A stretch of 33,851 nt of DNA from CAZLBV01 sp964557845 (GCA_964557845.1 CAZLBV010000277.1:1-33851); one strand, 5' to 3'. Counted from the first letter of the stretch, positions 16,393-24,431 are shown. Notes: generated from the letters alone by a model not told the origin. Program-made: numbers and translations.

Positions 16393-17727
16393 CTAGGGCA
16401 ACCGCATGAACCGCATCATCCTCATGGGATTATCGTTACTAGAGGATGAAGAACTCTCTCCCTTTCCGACTATCACTTCCTGTCCTTCCTCAAGGTCCCC
16501 GGAAACGATCTCAGTATAGATATTGTCTGTTACTCCGGGTTTAAAAAATACCATTTTAAGTTTTCCATTTTCGTCTTCCATCCAGATTCGGGACATATCC
16601 CTCATCCGTCCTGCTGCCATTCCTCCGCCAAACTGTCTTGCAGCCGAAGGAACGGAGCCTTGTGGACTTTGACCTGATTGAACTTGTGAGGGGGTTTCCT
16701 GATCTCCATTGTTTTGTCTTCCTCTTCCCATGCCCATTTCTGCGAATAGAGCTCTCATCTGTTCCTGAGTCAAGTCAGGTGTGAATCTAAGGGCGCTGTT
16801 GGGAACCAGAAGTTTATCCCTAGCTTCTCCGACCACGATCGATACTGTAGCAGTCATTCCAGGCCGAAGTTTTAGTTCCGGATTTTTGACTTCCACGATA
16901 GTTGTATAAGTCACTACATTGGAAATAACTTCAGGAGAATAACGCACTTGCTGCACCACGCCGCTGAATTTTTCATTAGGAAAAGCATCGACGGTAAAAG
17001 TAACTTTTTGACCCTCTTCAACCTTTCCGATGTCAGCTTCGTCCACACTGCATTCCACCTGCATCTTGGCCAGATCATTGGCGATCTGGAAGAGAACAGG
17101 CGCTTGGAAGCTGGCAGCCACTGTCTGCCCTACATTGATGTTACGGCTGATAACCACGCCGTCAATAGGAGATTTTATGATAGTGTAGGCCAGATCCACT
17201 CTGCTGGATTCGAGTTGGGACTTCGATTGTTCCAGCCTGGCTTCAGCAGATTGGAGATCGGATCTTGCGTTATAGTAATTTGCTTCCGCATTTTCTAATT
17301 CCTCAACCGATATAAGTTTTTTCTCAAAGAGCTCCTTGGAGCGATCGAGACTTTTTTCGGACAAAGCCAGTGAGATCTTTGATTTTTCCAGCGCGGCGAC
17401 GGAGCTTTGGTAGTTGGCTTCGTTCTGGTTTACTTTTGTAAGGAAGAGTTCTTGATCGATTTTAGCTATGATCTGTCCTGCCTCGACATGGGAATTAAAA
17501 TCTACATAGATTTCTTCAATTTTTCCTGAGACCTGGCTGCCGATGTCAACGATGGTCACTGGATTCAAAGTACCAGTGGTGTCGACCAAGGCTTGAAACG
17601 AGCCTCTGGTTATCGCTTCTTTTTGATACCCTGTTTCCTTACCGTTTTTAGATTTAAAAACAGTAAAATAAAGGATGATAAAAACAGCAACAACGAGTAT
17701 GAGTCCTATGAATGCTTTCTTTTTCAT
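16393..17727 (-). CDS. MacA/HlyD-type periplasmic adaptor protein
   Basis: The 444 residues include an N-terminal anchor (FIGLILVVAVFIILYFTVF), a biotinyl-lipoyl-like half (VDIGSQVSGKIEEIYVDFNS and later SPIDGVVISRNINVGQTVAA), a helical hairpin between them (about 105-175) and a beta-barrel (KMQVECSVDEADIGKVEEGQ). Near the C-terminus there is a low-complexity Gly/Gln/Met insert (about 325-385), and the protein ends SSSSSNDNPMRMMRFMRLP, unusually rich in Met and Arg. The adaptor links the ABC permease to the TolC-like channel. The Met-rich parts could contact metal ions or be disordered linker; I cannot decide. It overlaps the upstream Spy-like gene by 4 bp. Confidence 0.9.
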   Translation of the reverse strand: MKKKAFIGLILVVAVFIILYFTVFKSKNGKETGYQKEAITRGSFQALVDTTGTLNPVTIVDIGSQVSGKIEEIYVDFNSHVEAGQIIAKIDQELFLTKVNQNEANYQSSVAALEKSKISLALSEKSLDRSKELFEKKLISVEELENAEANYYNARSDLQSAEARLEQSKSQLESSRVDLAYTIIKSPIDGVVISRNINVGQTVAASFQAPVLFQIANDLAKMQVECSVDEADIGKVEEGQKVTFTVDAFPNEKFSGVVQQVRYSPEVISNVVTYTTIVEVKNPELKLRPGMTATVSIVVGEARDKLLVPNSALRFTPDLTQEQMRALFAEMGMGRGRQNNGDQETPSQVQSGQSPQGSVPSAARQFGGGMAAGRMRDMSRIWMEDENGKLKMVFFKPGVTDNIYTEIVSGDLEEGQEVIVGKGESSSSSSNDNPMRMMRFMRLP

Positions 17728-18179
17728 CTATCTTCTCCTTTTTCGCTTTGCTGGGAAGGGGGATGTTTGCGCTTGTTTTCAAATTCTTTTTTTATTTTGG
17801 CGATATGTTCTTCGATCATTGCGTCAAACTTTGCGATCTGATCCTCATCAAGAATACGTTTGATCTCATTAAGAAACTGGGTCCTGAGAGTTGAGAATCT
17901 TTCGTGGTATTCCTTTCCCATCGCTTTTAAACGCTCTTCATTGTTATCAAAGATGTTTTTTAATTTTTCTTTTTGTTCAGCGGACAGATCCAAGATCTGG
18001 CTTAATTCATCCACCATCGGGAATGGACCCGGCCGTCGTCTGTGATCGTCGGAACGATCCCGGAAGTCTTTGGAATCTTTATTTAGAGCATATTTGTCCA
18101 GCAGTATTCCGCTGAATACACCTGCGGTAAATACCAGCAGAAATGACAAAATGATCCAGAATTTATAATGATTCTTCAT
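17724..18179 (-). CDS. Spy/CpxP-like periplasmic stress protein, membrane-anchored
   Basis: Of 151 residues, 7-25 form a membrane anchor or uncleaved signal (FWIILSFLLVFTAGVFSGIL). The remaining helices carry an LTxxQ-like motif twice (DLSAEQKEKLKNIF and ILDEDQIAKFDAMIEEH), typical of Spy/CpxP and of the periplasmic heavy-metal sensor CnrX family. These proteins sense or buffer misfolded protein or metal in the periplasm. It overlaps both the anti-sigma gene and the adaptor gene by 4 bp each, so it is part of the sigma-controlled operon. A chaperone or a co-sensor role is inferred from context only. The tail is rich in Lys/Arg/Pro. Confidence 0.75.
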   Translation of the reverse strand: MKNHYKFWIILSFLLVFTAGVFSGILLDKYALNKDSKDFRDRSDDHRRRPGPFPMVDELSQILDLSAEQKEKLKNIFDNNEERLKAMGKEYHERFSTLRTQFLNEIKRILDEDQIAKFDAMIEEHIAKIKKEFENKRKHPPSQQSEKGEDR

Positions 18180-18667
18180 GGAAAGTATCTCCTTTGATAG
18201 CTTTTATCATCAATGGCAGTAAAGATGAGCATCATGTTGGGGTTATCGGATTTATCGGCTTCCAATAATGGAAGGGAGTCTTTAAAGGGATTCTGGTTTT
18301 GCAGCAGGAAAGCAGATTGGCTTAATTCTACATTTGGCTGGGGGAGAATAAAAAAAGCAGCGATGGCTAAAACAATTATCATCAGCAGTGATATGGGGAT
18401 TGCCCTCATTCCCCACTTTTTCCACAGAGGCCATGCATTAAATTCAGGGGCTGCCTTGAGATGAGGCTGCAGGCGTTCCCAAAAGAAAGGTTTGGATTCG
18501 GCTTGAGGCTCTTCTCGCAGTGCTCCGAATATATAGCTGTATTCGGACAGCATTTTCCTGCATGCTGGACAGTTCAAAAGATGTGAATCCAATTCCTTCC
18601 GCTCAGCCGGTTTTAATAATCCGTCGAAGGATTGCTGGATTAACCTTTCGGCTTTACGGCATCGCAT
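18176..18667 (-). CDS. Zinc-finger (zf-HC2) anti-sigma factor, single-pass membrane protein
   Basis: The N-terminal 40 residues hold the anti-sigma ZAS motif: Cys3, then His29-x3-Cys33-x2-Cys36 in DSHLLNCPACRKML. A single membrane helix follows at about 89-111 (IPISLLMIIVLAIAAFFILP) and about 50 residues remain for the periplasm. It starts 14 bp inside the sigma-factor gene, the usual coupled arrangement. It should hold the ECF sigma factor at the inner membrane until an envelope signal releases it. Confidence 0.9.
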   Translation of the reverse strand: MRCRKAERLIQQSFDGLLKPAERKELDSHLLNCPACRKMLSEYSYIFGALREEPQAESKPFFWERLQPHLKAAPEFNAWPLWKKWGMRAIPISLLMIIVLAIAAFFILPQPNVELSQSAFLLQNQNPFKDSLPLLEADKSDNPNMMLIFTAIDDKSYQRRYFP

Positions 18668-19232
18668 GGTTTCCTCCTATTTGGTTTAGAAAAGGAGAGA
18701 TTTTTTTCCTCAGTGATCTTCTGGCCCGGAAAAGCCTGGAATCTACCGTTCCAGGAGAGATTTTAAGAATCTTGGCTATATCATCATAAGAATAGCCTTG
18801 AATATCTCTTAAAACCAGAATGATCCGATGCTTTTCCGGAAGAGACCTGATTGTGGTATGCACGATCTCTCTTCTTTTTTTATCGATCTGTATTTTTTCG
18901 ACAGAATGAGTGTGGTTTTTATCTTGTGATGGCAGTTCCTGCATCTCTTCAAGCGAATAGTGTTTAACTTTACTCTCTTTTCTCAAAAAATCTCGGATAT
19001 GATTGACGGTTATCTGATAAAGCCAGGTTCCGAATTGAGATTTAAATTGGAACTTCGGTAATGCCTTGTAGGTCTTTATAAAGACATCTTGGGCTATGTC
19101 GTCTGCTGTTTCACGATTTTGTGTCATACTATATGCCATGTTGAATACCTTGTTTTTATATTTCTTAACCAGTAATCCGAATGCCTCTTCATCGCCTTTT
19201 ATGCTTTGAAGAACTAATTCTTTTTCTTCCAT
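18654..19232 (-). CDS. ECF-type RNA polymerase sigma factor (RpoE-like)
   Basis: The 192 residues contain region 2 (FGLLVKKYKNKVFNMAYSMT, then ADDIAQDVFIKTYKAL and FGTWLYQITVNHIRDFLR) and region 4 (LPEKHRIILVLRDIQGYSYD, DDIAKILKISPGTVDSRLFR), with the short linker that defines ECF factors. It is the first gene of the seven-gene minus-strand cluster reaching to the TolC-like gene. An ECF-like promoter lies about 40 bp upstream, so autoregulation is likely. The ATG at 19230-19232 has a GGAGG 19 bp upstream, rather far; a nearer GTG is out of frame. Confidence 0.94.
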   Translation of the reverse strand: MEEKELVLQSIKGDEEAFGLLVKKYKNKVFNMAYSMTQNRETADDIAQDVFIKTYKALPKFQFKSQFGTWLYQITVNHIRDFLRKESKVKHYSLEEMQELPSQDKNHTHSVEKIQIDKKRREIVHTTIRSLPEKHRIILVLRDIQGYSYDDIAKILKISPGTVDSRLFRARRSLRKKISPFLNQIGGNHAMP

Positions 19233-19270
19233 TCGGTTTCACTTCTGATTGCCTCCGTTCTATATTTTTT

Positions 19271-19297
19271 TAGACGGAAGCGATTAATATTTCTTCC
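19271..19297 (-). promoter_or_regulatory. Candidate autoregulated ECF promoter
   Basis: On the minus strand GGAAG (19293-19297), a 16-bp spacer and CGTCTA (19271-19276) resemble the GGAACTT-N15/16-CGTCTAA consensus recognised by many RpoE-like sigma factors. It stands in front of the ECF sigma gene with a leader of about 30 nt. Only the -10 half is close to consensus. Confidence 0.5.
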
Positions 19298-19396
19298 TTT
19301 TTTAGGTTTTCGATCCCGGATAAGGAGGGAATCGTTCTATAATATTATCTGAATTTGCTCTTTTATTAAAGTCATTTTGCAGGAAAAATTAACAAT

Positions 19397-19442
19397 TAAA
19401 AAAGGAGTCACACCGTTTGTTCCACCAGACAAGTGTGACTCC
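19397..19442 (-). terminator. Intrinsic terminator of the small secreted-protein gene
   Basis: A perfect 10-bp stem GGAGTCACAC (19404-19413) / GTGTGACTCC (19433-19442) with a 19-nt loop is followed on the minus strand by a run of six T. It lies 62 bp past the stop of the 19505-19873 gene and protects the sigma operon promoter from read-through. Confidence 0.85.
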
Positions 19443-19504
19443 CGTTAATGCCAGTTGCTTATGGTTTTTTTTGCGATGTCTATCTGGATTTCCTCAGACT
19501 TTTT

Positions 19505-19873
19505 TCATTTCTTTTTGGCAGACCATTCCATAGATCCTCGGTTGCCCATCTGAGCCTCACCGGACATGGTGTCCCCGCTTACCGTGCCTTTATAGGTGAT
19601 GGAAAATTCCCCCCTTTGAGTGTCCATAGTGACGGTCCATTCGATATCCTCGCCTGAGACCGTACCTTCACCTATCATCTCGTTTCCGCGGAAACCTTCC
19701 ATGGTCACGGTGATCTTGTCGCCGTCCTGTTCGATGGTCATGACACTGGTTCTATCTCCCCGTGGGGAAGAAATAGTCATTTCCCATTCGCCGCTGACGT
19801 CAGTGATCTGACCAGATAACGTTAGACTAAGTGCCGCTGTTAAAACTAGTAGAAAGAGCAACTGTTTTTTCAT
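19505..19873 (-). CDS. Small secreted beta-rich protein of unknown function
   Basis: The 122 residues start with a signal peptide (KKQLLFLLVLTAALSLTLSG) and continue as alternating short strands with two similar hairpins (IGEGTVSGEDIEWTVTMDTQ and ITYKGTVSGDTMSGEAQMG). The pattern (SGEWEMTISSPRG... then G-x-V-S-G-D/E) suggests a lipocalin-like or small up-and-down barrel that is exported. I do not recognise a named family. It has a good AAAGGAG ribosome binding site and its own terminator, and is divergent from the KorB-like operon. The 255 bp between them contain only AT-rich sequence and the plus-strand promoter. Confidence 0.8.
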   Translation of the reverse strand: MKKQLLFLLVLTAALSLTLSGQITDVSGEWEMTISSPRGDRTSVMTIEQDGDKITVTMEGFRGNEMIGEGTVSGEDIEWTVTMDTQRGEFSITYKGTVSGDTMSGEAQMGNRGSMEWSAKKK

Positions 19874-20090
19874 TGATTTTCTCCTTTTTTACTTGAATTG
19901 ACTAAAATTATCATTTTAGGATTCAAATATTTTAGACTATCTTTTTAAAAAATATCTTCCATTTTTGCTGATTTTATTTTTATTTTAATTTATTGGATTA
20001 TTATCTGAATTTTCCTCATTTTTTACTCGTCCTTTTCCTTCCTTCTTATCGTGATCCAAAAAAAATGGGGTAGCTTCATATTATTATCCC

Positions 20091-20119
20091 TTGACAAGAT
20101 GGCGAGAGTAAGCCAAAAT
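20091..20119 (+). promoter_or_regulatory. Promoter of the KorB-like/Nfn operon, near-leaderless
   Basis: A perfect -35 TTGACA (20091-20096), a 17-bp spacer and -10 CAAAAT (20114-20119, four of six) predict a start near 20126, just before the ATG at 20129. This matches the arrangement at the CarD-like gene and decides the start codon of the first KorB-like protein. Confidence 0.55.
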
Positions 20120-20128
20120 TTTTTATTC

Positions 20129-20917
20129 ATGTTGAAGCCAGAAAATCAACATCCTGTTGATCCTCTGCTTAACCGGGAGATGATCCCATCTATATGGTGT
20201 TCAGGATGTGGAATAGGAATTGTCCTTAACACATTCCTCCAAGTGATCGGAAAGCTTGGAATTGGCCAGAAAGATATTCTGATTGTTTCTTCAGGCTTAG
20301 GCTGTCTAGGAAAGATATCGGATTTAATCAGGCTTGAAACTATATCCGTTCAAACGGATGAGATCATTTCTCAAGCAGAGAAAATCAGGAAAAAAAATCC
20401 AGATCGTGAAGTCGTGGTCTTTCTGAATGATACGGATTTTATGGTCTCAGGTGCGGATTCATTTTTAGAAGAATATCCCAGGGATCTTAAGCTGATCGTG
20501 ATATATGTAAATTCATTTCTCTATAATTTGTTTGTTGAGCAAAAAGGAATGCATAATACTCCCTTCTCAAAATCAATTTACAATTTAAAAGAGATTCCCA
20601 AAGAACAGAGTAATCCTTTTAATCTTCCTGATTCAGCAGCAAAAAGCGGAGCGATTTTTGTATCCCGATGGACGCCTTTACATGTGAGGAGATTTTATTT
20701 TGCGTTGAAAAAGGCATTTGATAAAAATGGCCTTTCGTTTATTGAGATCATATCTCCCTGTTTGATGTATTTTGCCAGTGACGGAAGATTGGGCCAAACT
20801 TTGGATCGGATGAAATACTTTCTAGAGAAGGCTGTGATAAAAAATGGGGAGCCCACGGAAAATCTGGACACCAGGAATAATCTGGAAATAATAATTGGAA
20901 ATTTTGTGGATCTGTAA
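20129..20917 (+). CDS. KorB-like iron-sulfur protein with degenerate TPP motif (first paralogue)
   Basis: The family (2-oxoacid:ferredoxin oxidoreductase beta subunit) normally binds thiamine pyrophosphate (TPP), Mg2+ and a [4Fe-4S] cluster. The four cluster cysteines are kept: WCSGCG, SGLGCLGK and the late SPC in EIISPCLMYF. The TPP parts are damaged: the usual GDGD reads NDTD (FLNDTDFMVSGAD), the NN that ends the motif is NS (VIYVNSFLYNL), and the TTHGR segment is QTDEI. I start at ATG 20129 (262 residues) because the promoter is just upstream; an in-frame GTG at 20051 would add 26 residues upstream of the promoter. No KorA is nearby. I infer an electron-transfer or structural subunit rather than an oxoacid-decarboxylating enzyme. 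Confidence 0.8.
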   Translation: MLKPENQHPVDPLLNREMIPSIWCSGCGIGIVLNTFLQVIGKLGIGQKDILIVSSGLGCLGKISDLIRLETISVQTDEIISQAEKIRKKNPDREVVVFLNDTDFMVSGADSFLEEYPRDLKLIVIYVNSFLYNLFVEQKGMHNTPFSKSIYNLKEIPKEQSNPFNLPDSAAKSGAIFVSRWTPLHVRRFYFALKKAFDKNGLSFIEIISPCLMYFASDGRLGQTLDRMKYFLEKAVIKNGEPTENLDTRNNLEIIIGNFVDL

Positions 20918-20924
20918 AACTATT

Positions 20925-21713
20925 ATGGACCCGAAAAGAACTATGGAGACTTATCTTACAGAGAAGGCTTTCCCTACAGTCTGGTGCCCTGGGTGTGGGA
21001 TCGGAACTATCCTTTATTCTTTTCTTAGCGCCATTCAGTCCTCCTCTCTCGATCCGGGGATGGTTCGCATTGTCACTGGTGCCGGATGTGCTGGAAAGAT
21101 CAGTGAGGTAGTTGCGTTAAAAACATTTTCAGTGAAAAATGGTTTAGTTATTGAAAGAGCCTTGCGGGTTCTAAAGAAAGATCCCCTTTCAATGGTTGTG
21201 GCGTTTATCAGTAATCCGGATTTTTTACTCACTGGGGCTAGAGATTTTATAAGGGCCTGTAAAAATCAATATAGAATAGTTGTAATATATATAAATAATT
21301 TTATCTATACCTCCAGTAGAGATAACGTTAGACCAATAACGCCTTTTATGCGAAGATCTTTTGATGGCAATCATGAACTGCCTTTTAATATTCCCCATCT
21401 GGCTAACTCTTGTGGGGCTAGTTATATTGCCCGGTGGACACCTCTTCGGGCCGGTTGGTTGAAGTATTCTTTGATGGATGCTTTTAACCGGCCTGGATTC
21501 TCAGTTGTAGAGGTTGTATCTCCTTGTCTTATATTTGAAGTGAATAATGGACGGATAAGGGACACGGTGGAACGCATGAATTTTTATAATGAAAATACCA
21601 ATATGGATGAGCAAGATGCTTGGGAGAGGCTTGATCTTCGGGTTCATGGTAAAATAGTTATTGGTAAGTTTAAAGATAAGGCCGGCCCAATGAATAAAAG
21701 CAATGAAGATTAA
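20925..21713 (+). CDS. KorB-like iron-sulfur protein with degenerate TPP motif (second paralogue)
   Basis: This 262-residue neighbour is a paralogue of the preceding protein with the same plan: cluster cysteines in WCPGCG, TGAGCAGK and VVSPCLIF, and the shared end of the fold in GASYIARWTPLRAGW. The TPP/Mg2+ motif is again broken but differently: GDGD reads SNPD (FISNPDFLLTGARD), the NN pair is intact (YINNFIY), and the TTHGR segment is KNGLV. Together the two could form a heterodimer resembling a KorB dimer. The ATG at 20925 is 7 bp after the first gene; an in-frame TTG at 20895 would overlap it. The ferredoxin ATG lies 11 bp inside its 3' end. Confidence 0.8.
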   Translation: MDPKRTMETYLTEKAFPTVWCPGCGIGTILYSFLSAIQSSSLDPGMVRIVTGAGCAGKISEVVALKTFSVKNGLVIERALRVLKKDPLSMVVAFISNPDFLLTGARDFIRACKNQYRIVVIYINNFIYTSSRDNVRPITPFMRRSFDGNHELPFNIPHLANSCGASYIARWTPLRAGWLKYSLMDAFNRPGFSVVEVVSPCLIFEVNNGRIRDTVERMNFYNENTNMDEQDAWERLDLRVHGKIVIGKFKDKAGPMNKSNED

Positions 21714-21930
21714 AATACATATAGAAAAAGAGCGCTGCAAAGGTTGTGGAATTTGTGTTGAGGTCTGCCAGACATCTGTGTTGGAAATATCTGAGGAAAA
21801 GAATTCTCAAGGGTACTTGGTTCCAGTGGTTAGAAATCCGGATGATTGTATTTCTTGCGGGCTCTGTGAGATGCTCTGTCCGGATTTCGCAATATGGGTT
21901 GTTAATTGTCACGAAAAGGTGACTTCATGA
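21703..21930 (+). CDS. 2[4Fe-4S] ferredoxin-like protein (KorD/PorD type)
   Basis: Seventy-five residues carry two cluster motifs, CKGCGICVEVCQ (residues 12-23) and CISCGLCEMLCP, as in the delta subunits of 2-oxoacid:ferredoxin oxidoreductases. The loop between them (ISEEKNSQGYLVPVVRNPDD) also fits KorD/PorD. It overlaps the second KorB-like gene by 11 bp and the NfnA-like gene by 4 bp, so it is an integral part of this operon and a likely electron carrier between the KorB-like proteins and Nfn. The Fd is not followed by a KorA gene. Confidence 0.92.
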   Translation: MKIKIHIEKERCKGCGICVEVCQTSVLEISEEKNSQGYLVPVVRNPDDCISCGLCEMLCPDFAIWVVNCHEKVTS

Positions 21931-22781
21931 GTCATAAGATCATCCGGAAAGAAAAGCTGAGCGCCGAAAATTTTCTGTTTGAAATTGAGGCCAGGAACGT
22001 ATCCGAGAGGTTCAAAGCCGGTCAATTTGTCATCATCAGGCTTCATGATAGAGGCGAACGTATTCCTCTGACCGTTGCTGAAGTCAATCCGGATAGAGGA
22101 TCCGTCACCCTGATTTTTCAAGTGGTGGGGAAAACGACCGCAGAAATGAGCCAGTTCAATGTCGGGGATTCTCTGGCTAATGTTGTGGGCCCCTTGGGGA
22201 ATCCCACTCATATTGATAAGTTCGGACAGGTTATATGTGTGGGAGGAGGCACCGGCATTGCCTGTATCTATCCGATCGTAAAAGCTTTGGCTACCAGCGG
22301 AAATAAAGTCATATCCATCCTCGGTGCGAGGACCAAGTCACTTTTATTACTAGAAACAGAGATGCGGTCTTATTGTTTCGGGACTTTCATCACAACAGAT
22401 GATGGATCAAAAGGCCGCAAGGGATTCGTGACCGATGTTTTGGCAGAACTGATCGAAGAATATGCTGAGAAAGGAGGCTTGCAGAGAGTATTTGCGATAG
22501 GCCCTCCGCTGATGATGAAAAGTGTGGCAGAAGTCACTCGCCCCTTTGATATCCAGACCATTGTCAGTTTAAATACTATTATGATCGACGGGACCGGTAT
22601 GTGCGGCAGTTGCCGTGTTTTCATAGATGGAAAAATGAAGCTGGCCTGCATAGATGGTCCTGAATTCGATGCTCATAAAGTAAATTTTGATGATGTTATC
22701 AGCCGGCTTTCCATGTTCCAAAAGAAAGAAGCAGACGCCATGAATGCGTTTATAAAAAAGAAAGGCGGCAAACCAGAATGA
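21927..22781 (+). CDS. NfnA/SudB-type ferredoxin-NAD(P)+ reductase subunit alpha
   Basis: The start at ATG 21927 overlaps the ferredoxin stop (ATGA), giving 284 residues. The FAD domain shows FKAGQFVIIRLHDRGERIPL and FQVVGKTTAEMSQFNVGD, the NAD(P) domain shows ICVGGGTGIACIYPIVKAL, and the C-terminal [2Fe-2S] site reads IDGTGMCGSCRVFIDG with the later LACIDGPEFDAH. In Nfn this subunit takes electrons to or from NAD(H) and partners NfnB for flavin-based electron bifurcation; in SudAB it is part of sulfide dehydrogenase. The pair overlaps by 4 bp with the next gene. Confidence 0.9.
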   Translation: MSHKIIRKEKLSAENFLFEIEARNVSERFKAGQFVIIRLHDRGERIPLTVAEVNPDRGSVTLIFQVVGKTTAEMSQFNVGDSLANVVGPLGNPTHIDKFGQVICVGGGTGIACIYPIVKALATSGNKVISILGARTKSLLLLETEMRSYCFGTFITTDDGSKGRKGFVTDVLAELIEEYAEKGGLQRVFAIGPPLMMKSVAEVTRPFDIQTIVSLNTIMIDGTGMCGSCRVFIDGKMKLACIDGPEFDAHKVNFDDVISRLSMFQKKEADAMNAFIKKKGGKPE

Positions 22782-24157
22782 TAGCCATTGGAGGGAAAAG
22801 GGTTCCCATGAGGGAACAAAAGGCGGAAGAGAGAAAGAAAAACTTTTTGTCAGTTCCCTATGGATATAATGAGGAAGAAGTAATTACCGAAGCACGCAGG
22901 TGCATCCAATGCGCCGGAGCTCCATGTGAGGCGAATTGTCCGATCAATATGAAAATTCTGGATATGATAAGAGCGATCGCTTATGGAGATTTTAAACAAG
23001 CATTTTTTATTACCAAAGAAGATAATCCGATCCCTGCGGTAACAGGGAGAGTTTGCCCTCAGGAAACCCAATGCGAGGGAATGTGTCCTGTTTCGAAAAG
23101 AAACAATGGGATCAACATCGGGAAATTGGAAGCTTTTATAGCAGACTGGGCCCGTAAAAATGAGATTAAGGAAGAATTCAAGATCATCGAAAGGCCTGAA
23201 AAGGTCGCTGTAATAGGCTCAGGGCCAGCTGGTATCAGTTGTGCGGTGGACTTAAGGAAATACGGATTTAAGGTAACCGTGTTTGAAGCGTTACATAAGG
23301 CTGGGGGGGTGCTTCAATATGGGATTCCAGCTTTCCGTCTTCCCACAGAGATCGTTGATTATGAGATCAATTATCTGAATGAGATCGGGATTGATCTGAA
23401 ACTCAATTTTTTTGTAGGCCAGAACATAAAATTTAAGGAATTAAGAAATGATTATGATGCCATATTTATAGGGACTGGAGCTGGAGCCCCTCTATTTCTG
23501 CGGATTGATGGAGAGAACCTGAAAGGAGTCTATTCAGCTAATGAGTTTCTCATCCGCTGTAATTTGATGAAAGCATATAAGTTTTTAGAATATGATACTC
23601 CAATTGTCAGCGGGGACCGGGTTGGAGTCATTGGTGCCGGGAATGTGGCTATGGATGCTGCCAGGTCAGCTGTCAGATTAGGAGCAAAAGAGGTGTACAT
23701 TCTTTATAGAAGAACAAAGAAAGAAGCTCCAGCCCGTGAAGAAGAGATTAAGCATGCTATAGAGGAAGGGGTAATCCTTGAAGAGCTTGTGTCGCCAAAA
23801 AAACTGCATGGTGATGAGGATGGCTGGCTCAACGGAATAGAGATGTTTAAAATGAGATTAGGTAAGCCAGATAAAAGCGGACGGCCAAGGCCTGAAGTCA
23901 TTGACGGTAGCGAATTCATTATGAAATTAGACACGGTTGTTGAAGCCTTGGGAACAATGCCCAATAAACTTTTTTTAACCAAAGCTCCGGAACTGGATGT
24001 AACTCCGTGGGGATTATTCAAAGTTGATGAAAATCTCCAGACAAATATCAAAGGTGTTTATGCCGGGGGGGATGCTATTAGAGGGAATGCTACGGTTATT
24101 CTGGCGCTGGGAGATGGGCGGAAGGCGGCGAGGGCTATACACCAACAACTCACCTAA
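22778..24157 (+). CDS. NfnB/GltD-like NADPH-dependent subunit beta (SudA type)
   Basis: The 459 residues start with the two [4Fe-4S] motifs of the GltD-like family (RRCIQCAGAPCEANCPIN and GRVCPQETQCEGMCP), then an FAD fold (VAVIGSGPAGISCAVDLRKY), a GIPAFRLPTEIVDYE segment, an NADPH fold (VGVIGAGNVAMDAARSAVRL followed by YILYRRTKKEAPARE) and the terminal GVYAGGDAIRGNATVILALG. It is the length expected for NfnB or SudA; glutamate-synthase small subunit is less likely because no large subunit is adjacent and NfnA overlaps it. It ends the plus-strand operon 7 bp before the inverted repeat at 24165. Confidence 0.92.
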   Translation: MIAIGGKRVPMREQKAEERKKNFLSVPYGYNEEEVITEARRCIQCAGAPCEANCPINMKILDMIRAIAYGDFKQAFFITKEDNPIPAVTGRVCPQETQCEGMCPVSKRNNGINIGKLEAFIADWARKNEIKEEFKIIERPEKVAVIGSGPAGISCAVDLRKYGFKVTVFEALHKAGGVLQYGIPAFRLPTEIVDYEINYLNEIGIDLKLNFFVGQNIKFKELRNDYDAIFIGTGAGAPLFLRIDGENLKGVYSANEFLIRCNLMKAYKFLEYDTPIVSGDRVGVIGAGNVAMDAARSAVRLGAKEVYILYRRTKKEAPAREEEIKHAIEEGVILEELVSPKKLHGDEDGWLNGIEMFKMRLGKPDKSGRPRPEVIDGSEFIMKLDTVVEALGTMPNKLFLTKAPELDVTPWGLFKVDENLQTNIKGVYAGGDAIRGNATVILALGDGRKAARAIHQQLT

Positions 24158-24164
24158 CCAATTT

Positions 24165-24430
24165 CTGAATTATTCATAAAGAATGCTGATCCTATAATCA
24201 TCATATAAAACAAGTTTAGAGTGTACGTATAAAAATACTGTTTTCCATTTCTTTACATCACAATAGGTTTAATTATTATCAGCATTATTTACCCTCATTT
24301 ATATATGATAAAGGAGGGGCACGTCGATCTCACTACCCCGGCTTCATTGCAACCCACTCGATGTAGACAACTACTATCTCATGGGCTGCAGCCTCGCCGT
24401 GGCAGCAACCTCGACGCGTGAATAATCCAG
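24165..24430 (-). repeat. Repeat element B1 (266 bp), full copy on the minus strand
   Basis: Read on the minus strand, B1 starts CTGGATTATTCA (24419-24430) and ends TGAATAATTCAG (24165-24176), an 11 of 12 terminal inverted repeat. The internal hairpin pairs GCAGCCCAT (minus strand of 24381-24389) with GTGGGTTGC (minus strand of 24349-24357), including two G-U pairs, and has a terminal helix GTAG/CTAC. After it comes GTAGTGAGATCGACG, as in copy C. An inner inverted repeat AATGCTGAT (24182-24190) / ATCAGCATT (24278-24286) frames the AT-rich tail; compared with element A, C/G is replaced by T/A on both arms. No coding sequence is seen. Confidence 0.8.
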
Positions 24431-24431
24431 G

